From Linum tenue (taxonomy: Eukaryota > Streptophyta > Magnoliopsida > Malpighiales > Linaceae): a stretch of DNA of 64,000 nt. How positions within the stretch are numbered: the stretch's first letter is position 1; every line of letters starts with the position of its first letter. Shown in pieces: positions 51,657-63,029 of this stretch. The stretch spans positions 22,949,684 through 23,013,683 of the forward strand of contig CAMGYJ010000004.1 in NCBI GenBank assembly GCA_946122785.1, in the 5' to 3' direction. The position numbers and the translations under genes are program-made. The notes beneath the pieces are model-generated. The model saw only the letters and a list, made by a program, of their open reading frames with translations. It had not been told where the DNA came from and ran no database searches.

Positions 51657-52364
51657 TGACTAGATAAAAAACAACACCAAACTACAACCAAGTGTAATTG
51701 TAGAATGGAAATGTAGAATAGTGGTTCAGTTTTACTTATCAACTAACTACTATCAATTGAAGAAGCTTTATTAGCCTAATCAGATTCTATCTATCATATG
51801 TTAAAGCAGAAGTCAATAGAACTTGATCAGGATTCAAATGACTCAATAAACATGCCTGAATTGATTAAAATCATCCAATCTAATATCCAAAAGTCATTAA
51901 AAACAAGATCCCTAACACATGGAACTAGGGCTCTTCATACCGAAGTGAGAGAGAGGTTTACTCCATAGAGAGAAAGAGAGAGGAAATAGAAATCAAAGTA
52001 GTCATACTTATAATTATGTGTATAATTTGCTCTGAGATGTCAATCTTCACTCATGGAGATGCAATATAATATGGGCTTCAATGTGAGGAATCCACTCCTA
52101 ATAGCTTCTAGGGTTTGTTCTTCGTCACTTTCTCTCTCTAGAACTCTATTTTTGTTTCAAAAGGTCGAATCCCCCTAAGTATGAGCTCCTCTCCTATAAA
52201 ACCCACATAGGTGCAAAAACAATACCTCTGACCCCACAAACCCGGCCAGGTTTTAATCAAATGAGGTTGTGTTTCTAAATGGCGCGTCTGTGAAGTGTAG
52301 AGGAAAAACCCGGCCTCTGACACAAGGCCGTGTTTTTCACAACAGAGGGTGTGTTTGAGGGCGT
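51657..52364 (-). repeat. 5' LTR of element E, start cut by element G
   Basis: On the minus strand it ends TCTAGTCA. The text reads like the 3' half of the G LTR (GAGTAAACC.TCTCTCACTT, AGAACCCTAG-TTCCATGTGTTAGGG reversed). Its U3 holds AAACACGGCC- and GGCCGGGTTTTT-type sites (minus, near 52345-52240) and a TATA-like TTTTATAGG (minus, near 52200). The first bases are beyond the G insertion. Confidence 0.65.
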
Positions 52365-53457
52365 TGATAGCACCATATTCGCACATGTTTGCACACTTGT
52401 TTCTTAATCGTTTCGCTCCAATTGTGGTGTAGTTCCCATCCTCGGCTTAAGTTTTCCACGTGACCTGATTAAAACACAAGCGGGATGAGATGGACACGAT
52501 CGTTTCCACGTTAGTGTTTTGCCCAGTATCGGGTTAAACTGGTAAATTCGAGGCAAAGGAAGGGGATTCGAATTTTTGGAGCAAACAGAGTTTTAGAGAG
52601 AGAAAGTGCAAAGAACAAACCCTATGAGCTATTTGGAGTGGATCTCTCACCATTGAAGCCTACATTGCATCCCCAAGAGTGAAGATTGACATCTCAGAGC
52701 AGATTATTCCCATCTTTATGAGTATGACTACTTGGATTTCTGTTTTCCTCTCTTTCTCTATGGAGTATAACTTTCTCTCACTTGGGTATGAAGAACCCTA
52801 GTTCCATGTGTTAGGGGTCATAATTGTAATGACTTTTGGATTGAGATATTGATTGATTTTAATCGATCGAGGTGTGTTTATTGAGTCAATTGAATCCTAA
52901 TCAACTTCTCTTGATTTCTTCTTCAACTTGTGATAGATAGAATCTGAATAGGTTGTTAGAGCTTCTTCAATCGGTAGGAGTGAATTGATTGTACGAGAGT
53001 CAGTCAATTCACTGCTTTGTACTGGAATCCAATTCCAGTAGTGGAGTTCTGTGTTAATTGCCTTAGCATTCTATTTCGGTGAAGGCTAGTCGTCTGCCGG
53101 ATAGTCTGTGTAAGAGTGTTTGGTCAACTTAAGAGATTCCAAGCTAATTTCAGTGCTTCCGTAGTCTAATCAACAATAATCAACCAAAGGGAATTACAAC
53201 TGGAACCTAACTAAGAAGCAAGGGGGATTCATTCCCGAGCGACTCTTCCCTTGCTTGAAAAAACCAAACACTTTCCTGCGTTCTTACTGTTTTTGTTTAC
53301 AATCACTTTCACTAAATCTTTCCCAATAGATAATAGATAATCATGAAGTAGGCAGTAGATTTAGACCCCGGGTTGATGAATTAAACTTACCACTATTCTA
53401 CATTATCGGACTGCGATTATACTTAGTCGTAGTTTGGTGTTGTTTCATAGCATGTCA
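52365..53457 (+). repeat. 5' LTR of element G
   Basis: A 1093 bp LTR starting TGATAGCACCATATTCGC and ending CATAGCATGTCA. It is shorter than the B LTR because the palindrome region is mostly lost. The second half aligns with the B and E LTRs and with 63245-63671. Confidence 0.8.
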
Positions 53458-53462
53458 AGTAT

Positions 53463-53480
53463 TTGCGTTGTTGCCAGGGA
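53463..53480 (+). other. Primer binding site of element G, degenerate
   Basis: TTGCGTTGTTGCCAGGGA sits at the usual place after the LTR and differs from the perfect tRNA-Asp site of B at four positions, so priming would be weakened. Confidence 0.6.
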
Positions 53481-53599
53481 ATTCTAGGTTATTGTAGAAA
53501 CGTGAAAGTCTTTTACTTTAGCATTTTCTTTACTGCATTCTCTCTCTTCCACATGTGTGGCTTCACGAGTTGCTTTTGCTGATTGTGTGCAGGTAGTGC

Positions 53600-54782
53600 A
53601 TGACCCGTAGCTAGTCGGGAGATCTAGTGCCATTGGACCAGGAGCTTGAACAAACCTGTCGTAACCTCAAGCGTGTCAAGCTTGAACGAACCCAGATCAC
53701 ACCTACGGCGATTCCATGAGCTGATCGATGGAATCAAGATTAATGGGGGCCATGCAGGTGCCATACAGCTGAGGTACTTCCCATTTACTTTGGAGGGGCA
53801 GGCCATGGAGTGGCTGGACACCCGACCTCCGGGATCGATCACTACATTCACCAACCTAGCTGACAAGTTCCTCACCCGCTATCATCCTCCATCTAAGACA
53901 GCGGACCTGCAGAAAGAGATCACACATTTTGCACAAGAAGAAGATGAGACCATCCGGGATGCGTGGGAGAGATACACCAGTCTCTTCCTGAGGTGTCCCA
54001 ATCATGGTTTCAATGATGCTTTCATGGTGGGCACCTTCTACCGGGCTCTCTTCCCTGAAGACAAGCGACTGATTGACTCGGTATGTGGTGGGAACATACT
54101 GACCAATACATCACCGCAGTTAAATCAACTCTTTGAGGAGATGGCAGAGCGTGGATATGATTGGGGGACTGCTAGGAGGTCTAGGCGAGCGCTAGGCCGG
54201 GGTGTTCATGCTGTGGACACCCAGTCATCTGAGTTGGTGCAGGTTGTCTCGAAGCTGGTATCAGCTATGTATCGTAATGGGATGATCTCCGAGGCAAGGC
54301 AGCAACAGGCGATGCAGTGCCAATGCCAGTGGTGTGAGAGCACCAATCACAAGGTGGAGGACTGCCAAGCCATGCGAGAGTCGAGCACACCGCATGAGCA
54401 GGTGAATTTCATTAATTATGCTCCTCGCAACAACCCCTAAAGTAGTACATACAATGAGGGGTGGCGCCAGAATCCAAATTTTTCCTGGAGTGGCAAAAAT
54501 AATCCTAAGCCACTTTGCTTCCAGGATCCGGTAGCTGGTTTTCAAAACCAGAGACAGCCATACCAGCCCCGCCCAAACCAGATGCAGCAGCAACCATTTT
54601 ATCAGCCCAGACAGGGGCAGATTTTTCAACAGCCCGCATAGCAGCAGTACTAGCAGCTTGGTGCATCTCCATTAGTCCTAGCACAGGGCGATCTCGTATC
54701 AGAACTGAGGGATCTAGTGACCACCTTGGCCAGCACTAGTACCCAAAAGTTCAATAAATTGGAGAAATTCATGGAAGTGGCT
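53600..54782 (+). pseudogene. gag of element G, first part (before the hAT insertion)
   Basis: It starts MTRS, then a TAG where B has CAG, then GDLVPLDQELEQTCRNLKR. An internal deletion joins this to RSHLRRFHELIDGIKINGGH and removes about 65 residues present in B. The Retrotrans_gag domain is otherwise complete (WLDTRPPGSITTFTNLADKF, LRCPNHGFNDAFMVGTFYRA). The zinc knuckle is canonical CX2CX4HX4C (CQWCESTNHKVEDC, near 54325-54366). A stop at 54438-54440 and further stops follow. At 54782 a hAT element interrupts, and the reading resumes at 59948. Confidence 0.8.
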
Positions 54783-55344
54783 ATAGGTATCAATCGAGCG
54801 GGTTCGGACGGATTCGGGCTGGGTTCAATCGGGTTGCGGGTTAGTCGGGTTGCAGGTTCATCGGGTTGCGGGTTCGTCGGGTCGGGTTCAATCGGGTTCG
54901 GGTTCAATCGGGTTGCGGGTTAGTCAGGTTGCGGGTTGATCGGGTTCGGGTTCAATCGGGTTACGGGCAAATTGGGTTCGGGTTTCGGACCGGGCGGGTT
55001 GGGTTGCGGGTTGTTCGGGTCAACACATCAAGTTACTTACTCGTTACCAACTTACACATTTTATTGGCTTTGGCTCTATCTCTCTGCAGAAGAACTAACG
55101 CATGAGAGAAAGAGGGAAAATTGATTGGGTTCAGTTCGTTTCTCTCTTGTAAAGAAGGAAGAGAGATTTTTTTCCAAGAGGGAGGGAAGCAGGTTAATTC
55201 AATTTTTGGGGAAAAAATTGCGGGAGCCAAAGAAGGCGGCATATTTTTGCCAATCTGGAACTTTTGGAGCCAAAAGTAATTTTGGACTGAAGCAATTTTG
55301 TTTTCAAAAATTAATTATAACGTTAGAAATTAAAGGCTAATCAT

Positions 55345-55491
55345 TAATCACGGGAAATGAAAACTAAAAATAGATAAATTGATTCTCGTGATCATAACTA
55401 TACAATTAAATTGACTACTAATGTACATTTTAATACGGTAAAAATTTCCGTGAATACGATCCCGTGACTAGAAACCTGTTTTCCTGTAGTG
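55345..55491 (+). mobile_element. CACTA right end (5' truncated)
   Basis: It ends ACCTGTTTTCCTGTAGTG, the complement of the CACTACAGG terminus, with CACGGG/CCGTG subterminal motifs just inside (ATCACGGGAAATG, TTCCGTGAATACG, ATCCCGTGAC). The matching left end was not found between here and the hAT start. Confidence 0.6.
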
Positions 55492-56012
55492 CTTGTATAT
55501 ATATTTAATTAAAAAAAAAACTAGTCAAAATCACCACAATCGAAATTTGAAATCTCACCTTCCCACCACAACTAAATGTGAATGATTTTACTTAGGTTGA
55601 GAATGAAAAACTTTATTTTGAAAATAATATATTTATTTTAACCAATTTATTTCTACCTCGTATATATATACTTAATATATATTTGTATGACTTGCAAACT
55701 TGTTAAATCAATTTGTATGACTTGCAAACTTGTTATGTAATTAATCGTAATTGGTAAAGTACACTAGCTAATAGTAATGGTGATATCAATATTTACAACC
55801 AAAAGACACCATTAATTATGTATTCGATATTTTAGTATTATTTCAGTAGTGCAATTGGATTAAAGTATCTCATTTAGTATCACCATGCAAATGTGGTCAC
55901 TACAGGAAAACTGATTTCTGGTCACGGGATCTTATTCATGGTAATTTTTCCCGTATTAAGAAGTGTACTAATATTCACGGTTAAACTTCCTGTAACTGGT
56001 TGTATAGTTTTA

Positions 56013-57098
56013 GGAATTTGCTACGGTGACATGCATGTCACGGTGACATGCACTTTTCGGTCGACCTCATATAGGATTAGGTCGACCTAGTCTGTTGTTT
56101 CAGTGTAAAAGCATTCCATGGTGCCTATTTTGAAGATTCATATCTTACAATTGGCTATATGGAAATTGAAGATTAATGGCTTGTTTTGAAGCTGTAGTGT
56201 CCCTCTACACATTAAAGTACTTGGGAGCTCAATAGAAATTCCAGAAGACCATTTTTGAACCTGATCAAAAGGCTATGCCAAAACTGGAAAACTGCCTGAA
56301 AATGGTTAAGTCTGGGAACGTGTTTGTGAAGCTTACTTTGGAGCTCATTTTGAGAAGCATGGATGCGAGTCAAGTCCAAAGGCCTCTACCACGTTAAATT
56401 AAGTATTTTTTTCTACAAAGGAAAGGCATTGGATGAAAGATTGAATATCTTTAAGGCTTCAAACAAAAGGCTTGAAGTTGCTACGAAGGCTGTTTTTCTG
56501 GCAGCTTGCTTGTGCTCGAAGTCTGCCAGAAAAACTGCCTTCGTAGCAACTTCGACCCTTTTGTTTGAAGCCTTACATATATCCAATATTTCATCCAATG
56601 CTTTGAATTTGTATACAAACATACCTAATTTAATGTGGTAGAGGCTCCGGGACTCGACTTGCATTCATGCTTCTCGAATTGAGCTCCAAAATATGCTTCA
56701 CAAACACGTTTCCAGACTTAGCCATTTCCAGGCAGTTTTCCAGTTTTGGCATAGCCTTTTGATGAGGTTCAAAAATGGTCTTCTAGACTTCCTATCGAGC
56801 TCTCAATCACTTCAATATGTAGAGGGACACTCCAGCTTCAAAACAAGCCATTAGCCTTCAATTTCCATCTAGCCAATTGTATGATATGAATCTCCAAAGT
56901 AGACACCATGAACTGTTTTTACACTAAAACAAGAGATTAGGTCGACCTGATCCTATATGAGGTCGACCGAATCCTGAATGAGGTCGACCTGATCCTATAT
57001 GAGGTCGACCGAATCCTGAATGAGGTCGACCTAATCCTAACTGAGGTCGACCGAAAAGTGCAAGTCACCGTGACATGCATGTCACCATAGGCACACCC
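56013..57098. mobile_element. Palindromic Mutator-like (foldback) element, copy 2, 1086 bp
   Basis: It starts GGAATTTGCTACGGTGACAT and ends CATAGGCACACCC, flanked by perfect 9 bp duplications ATAGTTTTA (56004-56012 and 57099-57107). Like copy 1 it is one long inverted repeat with a centre near 56520, two GTCGACC sites in the left arm and six at 21 bp spacing in the right arm. It inserted in the CACTA fragment, so it is younger than that. Confidence 0.88.
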
Positions 57099-57244
57099 AT
57101 AGTTTTATTCACAGGAATTAATTTTCTGTCTTTTTGTCTTCATTTACCGTGATTAATTGATAGTCACGGTTAATTACCGTGAACAATGTGTCACTATATA
57201 TCTTCAAAATTATGTGAAAATGATATTTTGATAAAAGTAAATTT

Positions 57245-57246
<2 letters not shown>

Positions 57247-57282
<36 letters not shown>
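57247..57282. repeat. AT microsatellite
   Basis: An uninterrupted run of TA/AT dinucleotides within AT-rich transposon DNA. Confidence 0.85.
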
Positions 57283-58309
57283 GTCTCTTTCATTATTTTA
57301 AAAATTAAAATTTTATTCAAAGTTTTTCTCTTATCAGATTATACTCCTCCAAAATTGGGACTCCAAAAAATTTTCAAAATTGCATTCTCGTTAAATTGTG
57401 ACTCCCTTAGATTTGGCAAATACAAAATTTGCTCGAAATGATTTCATTTTCCCGCTATTTGCTCCAGCCTCTACAATCCTAAATTTTGACTGACAAAATT
57501 TTTAGCTCCCGCTACTGGCTCCCTCCTTTACAATCCTAAATTTTGACTCACGAAATTTTTGGCTCCATCGCACTAAAATTTTGGCTCTCTCACAATTTCT
57601 TTTACCCGGAAAAACTAACGAAGCCCACTCTCCGGATAAACTAACATTCATGGTTAACCGGATACTTAGTGGTAAGTTCAGCATACTTCAAAATATTAAT
57701 TTGTTAGGTGTATGTGATATCAAGCCTAACATTTTCGTTGGCCGCATTATTGTTCTTTTACAATATATAATTTTAGTAACAGAGCTTTTGGATCATGTTT
57801 CTATGGTCAAAAAGACTTGAATGGAATGCTTTGAGCAGAGGAGAATTGGCTATGAAATTATGGCACCATGGAGGAAGGGAAGACTTAGCAAATTTTAGTA
57901 ACGGACAAGAAATATTGTCTTATATTTGTATGCTACAAGAATATTTTTTAATTGTATGTCAATTATATTAATTGATGAATGGTATTTGAAGCAATTGTAT
58001 TGACAGTTAACTACAAAATATAATAGCAATGAAATCAGGTTACTCTTGGTACTATAATGTTGATGATGACATGAGAACACTGTGACTATTGGTTTGTAAT
58101 TAGTCATTGTAAATTACTATAATTAGTAGTTGGTAATTAGTCATGGGAGAACTAGTGACCATAAGTAGTAAATACCGTGAGTAATGATTGACTATTAAAG
58201 ATTAACTATCAAATCTAGTTAAATTATTGCGACTTCAATCATAACTTACTCAATAACATATATCTTATACACTTAGCCTTATCCTCAATCGACAATATTA
58301 AGTTAGTAT

Positions 58310-58740
58310 ATGTTGTTGATTGTATACCCTAAACCATCAATACATTATACAGTTACCACATACCCTATACCCTAACCATATGTCCTTATGAGTTGTGATT
58401 TTGCTAGTATAACTAATTTAAAACTAAAATTCATACTTTGATTTTCAAATCATAGATAAAAAGTGATATTTGCTAATTGTTATACCCTAACCATATATCC
58501 TATACTCTACACCATATACCTTGTACCCTAACCACGTACCACAAACATAAATTAAAAAGGGATCTCCTGCCGTTAAAGACATCAAATGACTTTCAAGTGA
58601 ACATATGTTAATAAAAAACTTAGAACCGTCAAAACCATCAATATCTTATACCCTAACCATATACTCCCTAAACCATATGTACCTTATACCATATACCCTA
58701 ACCATATACTTTATACCCTAAACAACGAGCCGTCAAAGAT
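58310..58740. repeat. Degenerate TATACCCTAA(A)CC array
   Basis: About eight copies of TATACCCTAACC or CCCTAAACC occur at irregular spacing (for example near 58325, 58367, 58481, 58527 and 58640-58730). CCCTAAA equals the plant telomere unit on one strand, but the copies are not head-to-tail. Confidence 0.5.
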
Positions 58741-58899
58741 TACTTATCAAGTTTAGTATAATTGTTGTAACTAATGGTTAATTTATTTATTACCACATAA
58801 ACAATTACATATATATACATATATTAGCCTTCAAAGCATATAAAAATAAATTTAACTAGTCATGCCCTCCATATAAAATTTAAAGATTCATATTTCAAA

Positions 58900-59290
58900 T
58901 GCTAAAATTTTGAAAAACCAAAAAGTTGAAAACACTAAATTTGTTTCATTCTTTCTTTTCACAAAAAAAAGGCTAAAATTTCTCTCCTTCTTTCTCCTTC
59001 CATAAATTAGAAACACTCAATTTCTCTCCTCTTTCTCTTCCATAAAATTGAAAGAACCAAATTTCCCTCTTCCTTCCACAAAAAGTTGAAAACTCAAAAT
59101 TTTCCTCTTTATTTCTCTTTCATAATCAAAAGAACCAAATTTTCCCACTTCTTTCTCTTCTCACAAATCAAAACCACCAAAATTTCCACTTGTTTCTTTT
59201 CTAAAAAATTCAAACAACCAAATTTCCCTCTTCTTTCTCTTCCCAAAAGATTGAATACACCAAAAACTTTCTCTACTTTTAAAAACATCA
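58900..59290. repeat. Degenerate 50-60 bp tandem repeat, CT-rich
   Basis: About six units of the form TTTCTCTTC-CA-AAA-TTGAAA-ACC-AAATTTCCC follow one another. The ORF across it (59086-59328) is a repeat artefact. Confidence 0.55.
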
Positions 59291-59955
59291 AATTACCTAA
59301 TACATTACTTAATTTTATTTATATTTAATTGATAATTTATTGAATAGTTAAATTAACCAAAATTTTAATTTATATATTATATTAATATTGTCCCTGATCT
59401 CAATTATTAATTCTTCATTATTAATATTGACATTATGTTGATTTTATATTTACTTTTTTAATTTTGTTAAAGAACTTAGTGTTCAAGTGACCTTCATGTT
59501 TCAATTTTTGTAATTTTCTTAAAATACATAATATCAAGTGAGCTTCATATTTTTTAAATTCTCTATACAAAATGAAAAAATAATTTTTCCTAAGTTTAGA
59601 ATCAAAAACTTTATTTTGAAAAACTATGTATTGTATATTATAACAATTATTTAAGTGGACTAAGTGAGGTTCGGGTTGATTCGGTCGGGTTATGGGTTAG
59701 TCGGGTTCGGGTCAATCGGGTTTGGGTTAATCGGGTTGCGGGTTAGTCGGGTTGCGGGTCAATTGGGTTCGGGTTAATCGGGTTGCGGGTCAGTCGGGTT
59801 GCGGGTTAGTCAGGTTGTGGGTCAATCGGGTTGTGGGTCGAGCGGGTTACGGGTTGTTGACTTTTAGTCAATTCGGGTTACGATCGGGTTGCGGGTCGGG
59901 TTGATCGGGCGGGTTAATCGGGTCGGGCTATGTTTTGACACCTATAGAAGTGGCT

Positions 59956-61235
59956 GGGGGCAAATTCATGGAGATTGAAGCAAGTCAGGGTAACCAGCAG
60001 GCACTCCTGTAGGATATGGACACCAAAATCGGGCACCTAGCATATGCCCTTGCTTCCAGACCGGCTGGCACCTTCCAGGCTAACCCTTGCCGAATCCCAG
60101 AAATCATAAGGAGGGGTTGCACGCCATCATGCTGAGAAGTGGGACTATGACTGAGGATGCACCGTCGAGGACTGCCAAGAAGGTGCCACAGATCACCCCA
60201 GAGCCGGAAGAAGACCTGGTGAAGGTAAAGGAGCCAGAGGTTCGGGCCCCAAAGCCCCAGCCAGTAGTGGCTGAATATAAGCATAAGCTCTTTTTTCCCA
60301 CCAGGATCCACAAAAACCGACTAGAGGCAGAGTTCGGGAACTTCATGTCCATGCTTGGGAAGCTGAATGTTCAAGTACCCTTCCTGGAGGCATTATCTCA
60401 GATGGCTAAGTATGCAAAGTTCCTGAAAGATCTCCTCTCTAAGAAGAAAAAACTGAGCGAGCTGTCCACTGTGGAGCTCGGTGAGGAGTGCTCCGCCATT
60501 CTACAGAACAAGCTTCCGCAGAAGAAGAAGGACCCGGGTAGTTTTACTATCTTGTGCTCTACTAGTGAATTGCTTGTAGAGAGGTCCTTGGCGGATCTAG
60601 GCGCTAGTATTAATTTTATACCATATAAATTGTTCAAGAAACTAGGCCTAGGTGAACCAAGTGAAACTAGGATGAGCATCCAATTAGCTGACCGATCCAT
60701 AGTTCACTCTAGAGACATAGTGGAAGACCTCAAAGTTATATTCTTTTATCCTGCGGATTTTGTTGTCTTAGACATCAATGAGGACGCAGAAGTTCCCCTT
60801 ATACTAGGTAGGCCTTTCCTGGCTACCGCCAAGGCTCTCATAGATGTGCATGATGGGACCCTAATTTTGAGGGATGGTGAGGAGCAAATAACAATTTCCA
60901 TTGCTAATAATATGTGTGTTTTATCGCTTTTGCATGTTTTCTCTCCCTAGGTGCACGAGTTTATCGTGTATCCTTTGGTGCGTTCTGTTTTGCAGGACTC
61001 TCCTCCCATACCTTCGCTGCCACTCCCGTCCACCCCGTTACCAAAAGAAAAGATCAAGGAGGAGTGGCGGGCAAAACTGCAGGTAGCTAAGCCTGCTCAA
61101 AAGAAAGCTAGAGACCACTATGAGCTGGTCCCAGCTCCTGAGCCACGACCGCCATGGCCATCCGAGTATTCACTCACTTGCATCCTGCCGGATGGCCAGG
61201 TCGAGTTGACAAGTGCTGGTGGTCACACCCGTTGT
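59956..61235 (+). pseudogene. gag-protease of element G, second part
   Basis: Resumes after the hAT element with FMEIEASQGNQQALL, then a stop. The stretch 60087-60950 is open for 287 codons: KLFFPTRIHKNRLEAEFGNF, MAKYAKFLKDLLSKKKKLSE, then the aspartic protease with DLGASINFIPYKLFKKLGLG and VPLILGRPFLATAKALIDVH. After a stop near 60948 the reading 60951-61235 gives the pol-tail-like end (PWPSEYSLTCILPDGQVELT), interrupted by a hAT MITE. The final residues VHGHHLKLYLKSDVDPLLEA lie at 61782-61850. The protease core keeps its catalytic motif, but stops and insertions break the polyprotein. Confidence 0.8.
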
Positions 61236-61773
61236 TAGGTGTGGGCATACGGTTCGGTAAAACCGAACCTAACCAAACCGAACCGAATATAAACCGAACC
61301 GAAACCGAATTAATGTTTTTCGGTTCGGAATTCGGAAGAGAAAAGGGCATATTTCGGAAATCAGGGTCCTTTCGACCGAACCGAATTTCCGAATTCCGAA
61401 CCGAAAAACCGAATTATTATAATTGCAAGCTTTAAATGGTGGATTTTTATGTTTCTACTTATTATGAGGGTTAAATATTTGAATCATGTTAGTGTTTTAT
61501 GACTTATGTGTTGAAAGGTTTGATTTTATCATTGATGATATATATTTATTGTTCACATTATGGGTGAAAAATAATTTAAAAAAGAGAAGATACAAGCTAA
61601 CCTCACTATTTCGGGTTTGTATGAAAAACCGAATCGAATTATAATTTGGTTTGAACCGACCGAACCGAATTATAATTCGGTTCAAATTCGGTTTGAGGTT
61701 TGATAGAATTCGGGGACCCGGTATGCATAATTTCGGTTCGGTTTGAACCGAACCGACCGAATGCCCACCCCTA
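61236..61773. mobile_element. hAT MITE, 538 bp
   Basis: It starts TAGGTGTGGGCATACGG and ends ATGCCCACCCCTA, with inverted termini, flanked by CCCGTTGT (61228-61235) and CCCATTGT (61774-61781), an 8 bp duplication with one mismatch. Subterminal GGTTCGGT/ACCGAACC repeats are dense at both ends. It splits the pol-tail-like end of the G gag-protease. No coding capacity. Confidence 0.85.
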
Positions 61774-61850
61774 CCCATTGTGTGCATGGCCACCATTTGA
61801 AGTTGTACCTCAAGAGCGATGTGGATCCACTATTGGAAGCACCTGTTCAT

Positions 61851-63029
61851 ACACCGGTTTGTTTTTCTTTTGTTTCTTTTTTGTTTTTCCACTTGGAACT
61901 ATGGTTTCTATCACCCAGTGTGTTTTTATGACTCTAGCTCTGTGCCTTTCAACTGGTCCGCCTTCTAGTCTGCCCCTGATGACTGGTCCCATTTCTAGTC
62001 CCTCGACGGTCCTTTTTCCCGGTAACATCGTTCCCCTTATCTTTCCCTCTTCTCCATTGAGGGCAATGTCGTGCTTAAGTGTGTGCTTGGAGCTTAGTCC
62101 ACTGTCCAATTTGATGAATTGAGGGCTCCAAGTATTGTTCCCAGCAATAACCCTCTTAGTATGCTTTGAATTGACAGTCTTTATGGTGATATGCAACCTA
62201 GGGAGGTAGTTGTAGCACTATGGAGGATGTTGAAGTATAATATATTTCTTATCTTTCTCTCTGTTGTGCCGGTAGATTTTGTGAACTAGTGGATTTAGGA
62301 CCATTGAATCATGTGGTATTGTTGACTCTCCTTATGCTGTGTTTTGGACTCGTGTATCGAAAAAGGGTGCTCAAGTGTGAAATAAAAAAGCAGTTGGTCC
62401 TCCATGTCAAAATTTTGAAATTTTAAAACATGGGGTAAGCCCAACGTGTGTGGCACCGTTCACTGCACAAAATCGGGTTTTGGAAGAGATTTTAGTGATC
62501 CTTAGTGGGGTAGGCCTACAAGGTGAAGCTAAGTCGTCTCTAGTACAAGTAAAAATTCCACCAGTTGAAGGGTTTGCCTAGTCGAGGATGTGTTTTAAAG
62601 GGCACGGATAGAGCTTCCGACCCCCCTTAATTGCATTGAACCTCCACAATAAGTGAGGAATAGGAGTTAGAAGAAGTACTTTGGCGAGCGAAAAATGTAC
62701 AGAAATTGCTCTTGCTCACCTAATAAGGGCCGACCGCGCATAAAAGCTGCAGTTGGAACCCCAGCAAACTAAAACAAAAGAAAAGAAACAAATAATAAGG
62801 AAAAGGGGGTTAAAAAGTGGGATGAAATGAAAGAGCACCCTATACAAAGAGTCCTTAGTCATTAAATTGTGTGAATCTCCTTATCCATGAATTGGCTGTC
62901 TTAGTTCCAATGCTTCTCATGATCCTGGCTTTAGTCTAGTACTCGCATTGAGAGAGATAGGGGATGTCTTACAAGACCAGTTGACCTCGTAAGTTGCTAA
63001 ATGATTTAGGAAATCCTCTACCGAAGATC
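61851..63029 (+). other. 3' non-coding region of element G
   Basis: 61950-62100 matches the post-ORF2 block of B (GACTGGTCCCATTTCTAGTCCC, CCCGGTAACATCGTTCCC, CCATTGAGGGCAATGTCGTG). The hairpin CTTGGAGCT/GGCTCCAAG follows at 62086-62132. From about 62150 the text differs from A and B. No ORF is supported. An R-rich stretch AAAAGAAAAGAAACAAATAATAAGG near 62774 is low complexity. Confidence 0.55.

Larger units (their letters stand above)
46606..52364 (-). mobile_element. Element E: degraded Athila-type element
   Basis: On the minus strand the order is LTR (52364-51657), primer binding site, gag N-terminal half (51530-50783), X-type repeat DNA (50782-50350), an acidic coding remnant (50213-49559), and a 3' region (49500-46606). 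No pol is seen. Its LTR start is cut by element G at 52365, so G inserted in the E LTR. Its own 3' LTR is absent at 46606. A 250 bp duplication and a palindromic Mutator-like element disrupt its 3' region. Confidence 0.65.
55899..58230 (+). mobile_element. CACTA left end and interior (right end missing)
   Basis: It starts CACTACAGGAAAACTGATTTC, followed by GGTCACGGGATCTTATTC and further CACGG/CCGTG motifs to about 56000 and, after the Mutator-like insertion, 57110-57200 and 58070-58190. GGCTCC words near 57450-57600 also occur near 55220-55280, linking both CACTA fragments to one family. No CCTGTAGTG end follows. The right limit is approximate. Confidence 0.5.
54783..59947. mobile_element. 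hAT-type DNA element, about 5.2 kb, TSD AAGTGGCT, carrying other transposons
   Basis: The gag text AAGTGGCT is duplicated at 54775-54782 and 59948-59955, an 8 bp duplication as made by hAT elements. The termini are inverted: ATAGGTATCAATCGAGCGGG on the left, and TTTTGACACCTATAG on the right (complement CTATAGGTGTCAAAA). Both subterminal regions (54800-55020 and 59665-59935) consist of GGGTTCGGGTT/GGGTTGCGGGTT repeats. No transposase ORF is present. Inside are two outward-facing CACTA ends, the palindromic Mutator-like copy 2, an AT microsatellite and short-motif arrays. Confidence 0.75.

Noticed and set aside
59086..59328. 80-codon ORF
   Set aside because: Lies wholly in a tandem repeat; the protein repeats with the DNA unit.
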